In this document: piece after piece, positions 1 through 5,528 of the stretch
Position numbering within the stretch: position 1 is the stretch's first letter
Layout of the letters: each line of letters starts with the position of its first letter
Origin: UBA6176 sp041688515
Lineage (GTDB): Bacteria; Verrucomicrobiota; Verrucomicrobiia; Limisphaerales; UBA9464
NCBI GenBank assembly: GCA_041688515.1
Contig: JBDNHZ010000031.1
Coordinates: forward strand, 1 to 5,662
Length of the DNA stretch: 5,662 bases
Direction: 5' to 3'
The notes under the pieces: model-generated
The model's input: only the letters and a program-made list of their open reading frames with translations
Databases searched by the model: none
What the model was told of the DNA's origin: nothing
Program-made: the position numbers and the translations under genes

Positions 1-2
1 TC

Positions 3-128
3 CCGGGCTTGAGCTACGGGGCGGCGGCACAGGGGATTCGTCAGTTCTGGAAGCACCTGGCAAAACACCCCGAGCAGGAGGCCTTCAGGAAGGCGTTGTT
101 GATGCAAATGTTGAACTTACAGATCTGA
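3..128 (+). CDS. REP-associated tyrosine transposase (RAYT, Y1_Tnp family), C-terminal end only
   Basis: Frame 3 is open from the window edge to a TGA at 126-128 and gives 41 residues, including GLSYGAAAQGIRQFWKHL and ending in LNLQI. Many long RAYTs end in a helix-turn-helix-like segment of the type GLSY-x-A-V-x-x-x-x-R followed by a charged helix; this piece resembles that segment. The catalytic HUH and tyrosine motifs would lie upstream, outside the window. Context supports the call: the last codons and the stop sit inside a repeat (117-138) that recurs inverted just upstream of a much clearer RAYT start at 5529. RAYTs are single-strand transposases that act on REP-type hairpins and are usually flanked by them in inverted orientation. 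Only a tail is visible, so the family call is moderate; a different DNA-binding protein is possible. Confidence 0.6.
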   Translation, partial: PGLSYGAAAQGIRQFWKHLAKHPEQEAFRKALLMQMLNLQI

Positions 129-138
129 CCCCATTGCC
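117..138 (+). repeat. Right terminal repeat of the upstream RAYT element
   Basis: This 22-bp stretch is the reverse complement of 5471-5492 with one mismatch (21/22). Its core on the minus strand is GGGTCAGATCTGTAA. The transposase stop codon TGA (126-128) lies inside it. Similar GGTCAGRTCT-type motifs next to RAYT genes in other bacteria are familiar to me, but I could not search for them here. Inside the repeat is the palindrome CAGATCTG (120-127). Unlike the copy at 5471, the outer arm of the bulged hairpin is not preserved on the gene side: positions 103-108, where it should be, read TGCAAA. Similarity to the other copy stops at 138, and recognisable ASPIC-family sequence begins at about 143. 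Confidence 0.75.
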
Positions 139-142
139 CCTC

Positions 143-1783
143 ATGACCGTCGGAGAGCACCCGGGAGGCGTGCCCGAACGTTGGCGAATCGGGCCTGAAG
201 TGTTCGCGTCCGAATATGACATCGGTCGTTTCAATGAAGTGGCGCTGCCCGCCGGCCTTGGAGTGCGCCAACTTTCAGGTGGCAGCGCAGTGGACGATTT
301 CGACGGGGACGGCCTACTGGATGTCATGGGGACGTCCATCGGTCCTTCAGACCCGATGCACCTGTTTCGAAGCCGTGGTGACGGGACCTTTGTGGACGTG
401 ACGGCCGCGGCAGGGCTGACGGGGTTGACCGGCGGACTGAATCTGGTCACGGCGGACTACGACAATGACGGCGACGTGGATGTGCTGGTGCTGCGAGGGG
501 CGTGGGCGAAGGAGGGTGGGAAGTTCCCGGACTCGCTCCTGCAGAACCGGGGTGACGGCGCCTTCGAGGATGTCACGGTGGCGGCGGGAATGTTGTCTTT
601 CCATCCATCCCAGGCCGCGGCCTGGCTGGACTACGACGGCGACGGATGGCTGGACCTGTTCATTGGCAACGAGTCGGTCGATCGCCAGCACCCGCATCCG
701 TGCGAGTTGTACCACAACAACCGGAACGGAACCTTCACCGACATCGCGCCGTCGATCGGAATGGCCGTGCAGGCCTACGTCAAGGCGGTGGCGGTCGGAG
801 ACTACAACAACGACGGGCGCCCTGACATCTACCTGTCCATTCAGGGACGTTCGAACAAGCTCTTCCGCAACGATGGTCCTGCTGGGACTGGGTGGAAGTT
901 CACCGAAGTGGGGGCGGCCGCGGGCGTGCAGTTGCCGCTATACAGTTTCCCGTCCTGGTTCTTCGATTTCGACAATGACGGATGGGAGGACCTGTTCGTG
1001 GGCGGCTACCGGATCACCGGGGTGGGTGACATTGCCGCCGACTACCTCGTCCTGCCCGGCAAGGGGGAGAAGCTGAAACTCTACCGCAACCGGCGCGACG
1101 GAACCTTCGAGGATGTCAGCGCCGCGATGGGCATGGATCGGGTGGTTCACGCGATGGGCGCCAACTTCGGCGACCTCGACAATGATGGCTGGCTGGACTT
1201 CTACCTGGGGACGGGTGACCCGGACCTGCTCACGCTGATTCCAAATCGCATGTTCCGAAACGATCGAGGCCGGAAGTTTCAGGACGTCACGACCAGCGGT
1301 GGGTTCGGTCAACTGCAGAAGGGACACGCTGTTTCGTTGGCTGATTTCGACAACGACGGAGACCAGGACATCCACGAGGATCTCGGGGGCGCCGTCAGCG
1401 GTGACGCCTATCCAAACGCGCTGTTTGCCAACCCGGGTCATGGCAATCACTGGCTGAAAATCTCCCTGATCGGGACTCGGGCCAACCGCGCTGGAATTGG
1501 CGCCCGCCTCCGGCTCCAACTCTCAACGCCCGGTGGTCCGCGGACGCTTCATCGCACGCTGAACTCCGGCGGCAGCTTCGGATGTAATCCGCTCCGACTG
1601 GAACTCGGGCTCGGGGATGCGACAAGGGTCGAATCGATCGAAATTCGCTGGCCCGGCTCGGGCACGGTCCAGACGATGCGCGGGTTGGAAGTCGATTCGT
1701 ACTATCGCATCGGCGAAGAACGAGCTGTGCCGGAGCGGGTGAAGCTCCCGGTTTTCTCCCTCCCGCCGCCAGTCCGGCACTAA
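143..1783 (+). CDS. FG-GAP/VCBS repeat protein with ASPIC/UnbV domain (CRTAC1-like), probably 5'-truncated
   Basis: The 546-residue product carries seven calcium-binding DxDxDG-type loops of a beta-propeller: DDFDGDGLLD (residues 51-60), ADYDNDGDVD (104-113), LDYDGDGWLD (162-171), GDYNNDGRPD (219-228), FDFDNDGWED (274-283), GDLDNDGWLD (343-352) and ADFDNDGDQD (400-409). A C-terminal ASPIC/UnbV domain follows (about 449-525), with RAGIGARLR, SGGSFG and EIRWPGSGTVQ. Family members are usually exported and often have TPR repeats before the propeller; their exact function is unknown, with adhesion or binding roles usually inferred. Here the N-terminus starts at MTVGEHPGGVPERW. In relatives, as I recall them, this is an internal segment (a ...AYMTLGEYP...VP-like stretch) after the TPR part. 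There is no signal peptide and no purine-rich RBS before ATG 143 or the alternative TTG 134, and the RAYT terminal repeat ends at 138. I infer loss of the original 5' part at the element junction. The remaining frame is intact to its natural C-terminus, so the decay is recent or the stump is still read by coupling to the upstream gene. Confidence 0.9.
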   Translation: MTVGEHPGGVPERWRIGPEVFASEYDIGRFNEVALPAGLGVRQLSGGSAVDDFDGDGLLDVMGTSIGPSDPMHLFRSRGDGTFVDVTAAAGLTGLTGGLNLVTADYDNDGDVDVLVLRGAWAKEGGKFPDSLLQNRGDGAFEDVTVAAGMLSFHPSQAAAWLDYDGDGWLDLFIGNESVDRQHPHPCELYHNNRNGTFTDIAPSIGMAVQAYVKAVAVGDYNNDGRPDIYLSIQGRSNKLFRNDGPAGTGWKFTEVGAAAGVQLPLYSFPSWFFDFDNDGWEDLFVGGYRITGVGDIAADYLVLPGKGEKLKLYRNRRDGTFEDVSAAMGMDRVVHAMGANFGDLDNDGWLDFYLGTGDPDLLTLIPNRMFRNDRGRKFQDVTTSGGFGQLQKGHAVSLADFDNDGDQDIHEDLGGAVSGDAYPNALFANPGHGNHWLKISLIGTRANRAGIGARLRLQLSTPGGPRTLHRTLNSGGSFGCNPLRLELGLGDATRVESIEIRWPGSGTVQTMRGLEVDSYYRIGEERAVPERVKLPVFSLPPPVRH

Positions 1784-1813
1784 GATTTTGAATCTGGAAA
1801 AGGCGGTTTTATC

Positions 1814-1840
1814 CGCAGATGGCGCAGATGACGCAGATTC
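1814..1840. repeat. Short tandem repeat, 3 x 9 bp (CGCAGATKR-type units)
   Basis: Three consecutive units CGCAGATGG, CGCAGATGA and CGCAGATTC begin 31 bp after the ASPIC stop codon. The eight-base word CCGCAGAT recurs at 1962-1969, just before the inverted-repeat element. Arrays of the type CCGCAGATNACGCAGAT are, as I recall, common dispersed intergenic repeats in Verrucomicrobiota and some other bacteria. Their function is unknown, and dispersal in this genome cannot be seen from one window. Confidence 0.6.
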
Positions 1841-1972
1841 AGAGGGAGAAGGGAACTCTGGCCCCCTCCCCACCCACTCCCTTCCGATCTGCAATATGTG
1901 GATGCCTCAACCAGCGTTTTGGGCTCAGGTGCCGCTCAGCCCTATTTCTGCAGTGGGGACGCCGCAGATTGT

Positions 1973-2093
1973 CTCACGCGAAGCCGCGAAGGAAGGCCTC
2001 GGAATGATTCTGGCAAGACGGCGATTGGGACCCACCGAACGGTGACTCCTTCAACTCACGGATTGGGAGTTCTTCTTCGCGGCTTCGCGTGAG
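1973..2093. repeat. 121-bp element with 19-bp perfect inverted ends (MITE- or BIME-like)
   Basis: CTCACGCGAAGCCGCGAAG at 1973-1991 is the exact reverse complement of 2075-2093. The arms themselves contain an 8-bp near-repeat, CGCGAAGC followed by CGCGAAGG. The arms could form a long cruciform or RNA stem around an 83-bp middle, which holds a small hairpin (CACC-GAAC-GGTG, 2033-2044). No ORF with a start signal lies within it. The size and shape suit a small non-autonomous mobile repeat or a REP-type pair. It does not share the GGGTCAGATCTGTAA core of the flanking RAYT termini, so a different mobilising enzyme would be needed. No T tract follows the stem, so it is not a typical terminator. Confidence 0.7.
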
Positions 2094-2121
2094 GATTCTT
2101 TCCTGGCGAGTGCACTGGGAT

Positions 2122-2146
2122 GGCTCAGGGTGCTGGTGCCTGAGCC
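2122..2146. repeat. Hairpin, 8-bp perfect stem with 9-nt loop
   Basis: GGCTCAGG (2122-2129) pairs with CCTGAGCC (2139-2146) around GTGCTGGTG. No T-run follows, so it is not a standard terminator. It lies 28 bp beyond the 121-bp inverted-repeat element and is the first of three palindromes within 73 bp. Confidence 0.5.
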
Positions 2147-2149
2147 GCA

Positions 2150-2161
2150 TGCTTGCAAGCA
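2150..2161. repeat. 12-bp perfect palindrome TGCTTGCAAGCA
   Basis: TGCTTGCAAGCA equals its own reverse complement. It could be a dimeric-protein binding site or part of a dispersed repeat. It lies about 350 bp upstream of the receptor start, with no promoter visible beside it, so an operator role is not supported. Confidence 0.4.
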
Positions 2162-2177
2162 CAGGGATCGCACCGTG

Positions 2178-2194
2178 CGACCCCTCCGGGGTCG
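2178..2194. repeat. Hairpin CGACCCC-TCC-GGGGTCG
   Basis: A perfect 7-bp GC-rich stem (2178-2184 with 2188-2194) closes a 3-nt loop. The downstream sequence GGAGGAATG is purine-rich rather than T-rich, so an intrinsic terminator is unlikely. It could be a REP-like unit in the palindrome cluster. Confidence 0.5.
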
Positions 2195-2226
2195 GGAGGA
2201 ATGCAGGAGGTTTGATCGCCCGGTGG

Positions 2227-2376
2227 TCTCGCTGATTCGACCGACCAATCGAGGCCGAAGTAGCCGGCGACCCGGGCGCCAAGCCAGCCCTCCAGCAGGG
2301 CGTCACTCCCGAATACCGCCACGTCAGGGAAGGCAACGCCCGCCATGAAGTAAGGGACAGGGTCGGTGGAGGGCCA
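2227..2376 (-). other. Possible coding remnant, unrecognised
   Basis: Read on the minus strand, this stretch gives a protein-like segment starting near STDPVPYFMAGVAF and continuing through GWLGARVAGYFGLDW. It then runs into proline- and cysteine-rich translation across the palindromes, which looks non-coding. A stop lies just upstream in frame (2377-2379). In another frame just beyond it, MRIALMALHRP (minus strand, from about 2390) would join naturally if a frame had shifted. There is no start signal and I recognise no family. It may be a decayed gene fragment or chance composition in GC-rich DNA. Confidence 0.15.
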
Positions 2377-2384
2377 TCAAGGCG

Positions 2385-2510
2385 ATGCGCATCGGCGAAG
2401 ACTGCAAGCCGGCGACACTTCGTGCAACGGTCCGGCAACAAGGGTTCACCAAGTTTCTGCAACGAACCGGGCGCACGACCGACTACCGCATGGCTAGAGT
2501 GACCGCCTGA
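2385..2510 (+). CDS. Small ORF of 41 codons ending on the receptor start codon, hypothetical
   Basis: ATG 2385 opens a 41-residue frame (MRIGEDCKPATLRATVRQQG... to ...MARVTA) whose TGA at 2508-2510 overlaps the receptor ATG by one base (TGATG). Such overlap often goes with translational coupling. However, no ribosome binding site precedes ATG 2385, the frame is open upstream only to a stop at 2346-2348, and I recognise no family. It is basic and has no membrane segment. It could equally be a leader, a fragment or chance. Confidence 0.2.
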   Translation: MRIGEDCKPATLRATVRQQGFTKFLQRTGRTTDYRMARVTA

Positions 2511-4777
2511 TGTCCAAGTTGAATGCGTCCGTCCCGGCAAGTCGAAGTGTGAAGCACCCCGGCTTCCCTGCGGTTGTCACGGAAAGTGGGCGAATTTCCC
2601 GAGGCCTGACCTCTGCCGGCAGACTCACCCGCTTGCAGGCAGTGATGCTGGCCCTGGCATCGGCGATGCCTTGCGGATATGCCGGGGAGGAGGTCGCGCC
2701 CGGCCAAGCGCCTGTGAACCTGCCTCGCCAGCACATCATCGGTGAGGCAGATGCCGACGGAACCGTGGCGAACCCGTTTCTTCCCGATGTCGAAGGCACC
2801 CGGATATTCGCTGGGAAGAAGGCCACGGTGATCGATCTTGATTCGATGCCCCAGATCCAGACCGACAACTACCGTCAGGCGTTCGCCAAGATCCCGGGTT
2901 TGTTGGTGAGCGAACTGAGCAATGCCAGCCTGCTCAGCCTCAGTTCCCGCGGCATTGGAGATCCGCACGAATCACAGAATCTGCTCGTGCTCAAGGATGG
3001 CATTCCATTCGTGGTCGATCTCTACGGCTATCCATCGGTGTATTACGCGCCGCCGTTCGAATCGGTGGACCGGTTCGAGTTTGTGCGTGGAGGCGCTTCG
3101 CTCCTGTATGGTCCCCAGCCGGGGGGGGCGCTGAACTATGTGACCCACCAACCGCGTACGGATCGTGAGTTTGGATTGAGAACCCAGCATGTCCTCGGCA
3201 GCTACGATCTCTACACGACCCACACGGTGGCCGACGGTACGACCGGGCGGTTGGGCTATGTCCTGAGCTTTGATCACCGGCAGGGCGACAGCTTCCGTCG
3301 TCAGAACAGCGACTTCGATCTCAACGGCGGCAGCCTTCGCCTGGTGCTGGATGGCAGTTCGGAGTCGCGTTGGACCCTGGATTTCGACGCTACCCGGGCT
3401 GATTCCGGCGAACCCGGTGGCCTGAGTCTGGCGCGGGGCCCGGGCATCCTGAACTACGACGACGATCGTCGGCAGACACAGAAGTTGCACGACCGTGTCC
3501 GGGTGCAGCGATATGTTCCCACGCTGAGTTACGAGCGGGACTTCGACGAATCCACCCGGCTGACGGCTCGTGCTTGGGGCGGTTACTACGAACGCTTCAG
3601 CCGCCGGCAGATTGGGGATGGCTTCGGGACGACCGCAGGCCTGCGGAATGCCGCCAACCTCGACATCCACTCGTACTACACCATGGGTACCGACGTCCGA
3701 CTCCGGAAGGACTACGCGCTGGGCGGTGAGTTCCACACGTTCACGGGAGGATTCTCGACCTACTGGTCGGACGCGCCCATCCGGCGGGAGTTGGCAGCCA
3801 CCCCGACGTCCGATTCGGGAAGCCTGATCCGGGCGGCACGACGCGAGACGCTGGCTGGGTCGGTGTTCGCCGAGAACGTGTTCAACATCGGCAGGGTAAG
3901 TGTGGTTCCGGGATTCCGGTTGGAGAACATCCATCAGTCCATCGACGAGACTTCGAACATCGCACGTCCATCGGCGCTCTTGAAGGATGACGGTCTGGAT
4001 GTCGTGCCGTTGGTGGCCTTGGGTGCCATGTACCGGGTGCCGGATGCGGGCGAGGCGTACGCCAATGTCAGTCAGGGTTACAAGGCGCGTGCCTACGGCG
4101 ACACCATTCCCGTCGATTCAAACAATGCCTCGGTCAGTTCCACACTCGATCCTGGCAATACGTGGACCTACGAGATCGGTTACCGCGGCCAGCCGAAGCC
4201 GTGGCTGATGTATGACGCCAGTGTGTTTCTCATCGACTACGAGAATCGCTTTGGCCGGGTGAACCAACCCGATGGATCGGTGCGTCTGGAGAATGTGGGG
4301 CGAAGCATCAATCGCGGCATGGATCTGTCTACTGAAGTCGACTTCATCGGGTTTCTGGATCAAGTCCGCGGGACCAGTTGGGCCAAGGATTGGGGGAGCC
4401 TGTCGTTCTATGGCAACGCTTCCCTTCTGGATGCCGAGTTCGTTTCGGGTCCACTCGATGGCAAGACTCCGCAGTACGCGCCAGAATCCATGATCCGGAC
4501 CGGACTTGTCTATCGATTGGGGACGCGCGCCCGGGTGGCGTTCATGGGGACCTTCGTCGATCAGCATTTCGCCACCGATTCCAATGACGCGGCCTGGACC
4601 ATTCCCTCGTACACCGTTTGGGATCTGACCACGGAAGTGAAGGTCTGGCGCGAGGTGCGGGTGTTGGCGGGGTTGAACAACGTCTTCGACGCCCAATACT
4701 ACTCACGCATCCGATCCAACGGCATCGACCCGGCCATCGGACGGAATTTCTACGCGGGTCTTTCGGTCGCCTTTTGA
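2510..4777 (+). CDS. TonB-dependent outer-membrane receptor, FecA-like (ferric citrate/siderophore type)
   Basis: The 755-residue product is a full-length TonB-dependent transporter, which would import a scarce ligand such as a ferric chelate across the outer membrane using TonB-ExbBD energy. A hydrophobic signal-like segment is at about 43-57, with likely cleavage near CGYA-GEE; it is preceded by an unusually long, basic 40-residue lead. The plug domain is about residues 98-215: AFAKIPGLLVSE (124-135), SSRGIG, LKDGIPF (161-167), FVRGGASLLYGPQPGGALNY (191-210). These correspond to the FecA motifs (IPGV, RG, LMDGIP, VRGGGAVRYGPQ, GG, N-x-V-T). The rest is a beta-barrel ending in NFYAGLSVAF, with the terminal Phe expected for BAM-dependent insertion. 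I see no N-terminal FecR-signalling (STN) domain. The ligand cannot be assigned from sequence alone. ATG 2510 is chosen because the only nearby alternatives (GTG 2642, ATG 2645) would destroy the signal peptide; its RBS is weak (AGAG around 2496). No sigma/anti-sigma or TonB genes are adjacent. Confidence 0.93.
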   Translation: MSKLNASVPASRSVKHPGFPAVVTESGRISRGLTSAGRLTRLQAVMLALASAMPCGYAGEEVAPGQAPVNLPRQHIIGEADADGTVANPFLPDVEGTRIFAGKKATVIDLDSMPQIQTDNYRQAFAKIPGLLVSELSNASLLSLSSRGIGDPHESQNLLVLKDGIPFVVDLYGYPSVYYAPPFESVDRFEFVRGGASLLYGPQPGGALNYVTHQPRTDREFGLRTQHVLGSYDLYTTHTVADGTTGRLGYVLSFDHRQGDSFRRQNSDFDLNGGSLRLVLDGSSESRWTLDFDATRADSGEPGGLSLARGPGILNYDDDRRQTQKLHDRVRVQRYVPTLSYERDFDESTRLTARAWGGYYERFSRRQIGDGFGTTAGLRNAANLDIHSYYTMGTDVRLRKDYALGGEFHTFTGGFSTYWSDAPIRRELAATPTSDSGSLIRAARRETLAGSVFAENVFNIGRVSVVPGFRLENIHQSIDETSNIARPSALLKDDGLDVVPLVALGAMYRVPDAGEAYANVSQGYKARAYGDTIPVDSNNASVSSTLDPGNTWTYEIGYRGQPKPWLMYDASVFLIDYENRFGRVNQPDGSVRLENVGRSINRGMDLSTEVDFIGFLDQVRGTSWAKDWGSLSFYGNASLLDAEFVSGPLDGKTPQYAPESMIRTGLVYRLGTRARVAFMGTFVDQHFATDSNDAAWTIPSYTVWDLTTEVKVWREVRVLAGLNNVFDAQYYSRIRSNGIDPAIGRNFYAGLSVAF
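3121..3128 (+). repeat. Eight-G homopolymer inside the receptor plug
   Basis: A run of eight G lies in the codons for PGGA of the conserved YGPQPGGALNY motif. A slip of one base would end the receptor early. It is a plausible hotspot for frameshifts or sequencing errors. Here the frame is intact. Confidence 0.6.
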
Positions 4778-4844
4778 CGGGGCTTCGGGCTGCGACCGTG
4801 GCGACCCGCCCGCGATTGGAAGGCGTGAACAGGCGAAGAATCGA

Positions 4845-5419
4845 TCAGCCTTCTGCCTCGGACGCTTGAAGTTCGCGGATGTACTCCCAGATCAGGCGGA
4901 GATCAGGGTCGGCCAAGGCATGTTCCAGGACGCCTTTGCGGTGACCGATCTCCATGGAGCATTCCAGCCAGCGAATGGCTTCACCAGCCCGGCCCAGTTT
5001 CATCCAGTAACAGGCCAGGTTGTAGGGCAGGGCGGCGACCTTGGGGTGCTGGTCAAGGATGCTTGAGACGGCCTCGATGGCCTGCTGGGCGCGATCGAGC
5101 CAGAACAGAGCGTTGCCGCGATTCATGTGGCCGCGGAAGTCGGCCGGGTACTCTGCGACCTGCTGGTCCGCGAGTTCGAGGGCTGGCGCATACTTGCGAT
5201 GCCGGGCGAGGACCTGGAACCGGACCTCCAAGACTTCTGCGCAGCCGAGGTACTGCGGACGGCTGTTGCGCAGTTAACCTTCGGCTTCCAGGACATCGCC
5301 CAACTCCAGCCAGCCTCTCGCGAATGGAGATGCAAGCTGTCCGGATGCGGTGGAACACTCTCGATCACAAGTGCGGGCAGACTGGGCTTTTCGGGCGCCG
5401 TGGGCAATCGGCACTTCAT
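4845..5419 (-). pseudogene. TPR-repeat protein pseudogene (one frameshift, one nonsense codon)
   Basis: With two lesions repaired, the minus strand encodes about 191 residues. ATG 5419 opens MKCRLPTAPEKPSLP... through DSLHLHSR, ending at 5318. One base is missing at about 5316-5317, and reading resumes as GWLELGDVLEAEG from 5315. A TAA at 5274-5276 interrupts the frame. The same frame then continues through LRNSRPQYLGCAEVLEVRFQ to a TGA at 4845-4847. From memory, a Verrucomicrobiota TPR family reads D-x-x-HL-x-x-x-x-GWLELG...EAxEEL...P...VLEVR...YNLACY...DPDL-x-x-IW. The three pieces align to it end to end: the missing base restores the spacing between HL and GW, and the TAA falls where a Glu (GAA) is expected. 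TPR motifs are seen in RGHMNRGNALFWLDRAQQAI and LPYNLACYWMKLGRAGEAI. These are protein-interaction helices; no enzyme function is known to me. The longest single frame (TTG 5231 to 4845, 128 aa) has no good start signal. Sequencing error is an alternative for either lesion. Confidence 0.75.
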
Positions 5420-5470
5420 GGTTGGCTCAAGGAAACCGCTTCCGCCGGAACCCGGTTCCAATCAGAAAGC

Positions 5471-5506
5471 GGCAATAGGGTCAGATCTGTAATGTTGACA
5501 ATCTGA
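5471..5506 (+). repeat. Left terminal repeat and bulged hairpin of the downstream RAYT element (REP-like)
   Basis: Positions 5471-5492 match the reverse complement of 117-138 at 21 of 22 bases. From 5481 the sequence can fold. TCAGAT (5481-5486) pairs with ATCTGA (5501-5506), C5487 bulges out, and TGT (5488-5490) pairs with ACA (5498-5500) around a 7-nt loop. A short bulged hairpin preceded by a G-rich tetranucleotide (AGGG at 5477-5480) is the kind of substrate recognised by RAYT and IS200-type single-strand transposases. A consensus -35 hexamer, TTGACA (5495-5500), sits in the loop and inner arm, but no good -10 box lies 16-18 bp downstream, so a promoter is only a possibility. Confidence 0.7.
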
Positions 5507-5515
5507 TCGTGCCTC

Positions 5516-5521
5516 GGAGAG
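5516..5521 (+). promoter_or_regulatory. Ribosome binding site of the RAYT gene
   Basis: GGAGAG lies 7 bases before ATG 5529 and fixes that start. It is the clearest Shine-Dalgarno sequence in the window. Confidence 0.6.
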
Positions 5522-5528
5522 TGACTGG

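Larger units (their letters stand above)
1784..2509. other. 726-bp intergenic region rich in repeats, no convincing gene
   Basis: Long open frames here lack start signals and family resemblance, and they run through repeats. The region holds a 9-bp-periodic repeat (1814-1840), an inverted-repeat element (1973-2093), a series of short palindromes (2122-2194), and two weak coding-like stretches (minus 2227-2376 and plus 2385-2510). I see no rho-independent terminator after the ASPIC gene: AAAAGGCGGTTTT at 1798-1810 is too weak. No clear sigma-70 promoter or Fur-like operator precedes the receptor gene. Confidence 0.6.

Noticed and set aside
938..1519. 193-codon minus-strand frame inside the ASPIC gene.
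   Set aside because: It is antisense to conserved FG-GAP repeats, whose regular DxDxDG codons create open frames on the opposite strand.
1886..1898. GATCTGCAATATG, resembling part of the RAYT repeat (GATCTGTAATGTTG).
   Set aside because: The GGGTCA half is absent and several bases differ, so this fits chance or extreme decay.
1974..2540. Long minus-strand open frame of 188 codons across the intergenic region.
   Set aside because: It crosses the inverted-repeat element and all palindromes, overlaps the receptor start, has no family resemblance, and looks like a GC-rich chance frame.
2972..3934. 320-codon minus-strand frame inside the receptor gene.
   Set aside because: It is the antisense shadow of a clearly coding TonB-receptor frame, with no start signal or domain.
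4778..4844. Possible bidirectional terminator between the convergent receptor and TPR genes.
   Set aside because: I found no stable stem followed by a T tract on either strand.
117..5492. The whole 5.3-kb block as a composite transposon carrying the receptor as cargo.
   Set aside because: RAYT elements are normally domesticated or move only short REP units. The truncated gene at one side and the decayed gene at the other fit two independent insertions better than one cargo unit.
5495..5523. Promoter with -35 TTGACA for the downstream RAYT.
   Set aside because: The -35 is perfect, but the sequence at 16-18 bp spacing (around AGAGTG) is not a -10 box. It is noted within the repeat only.
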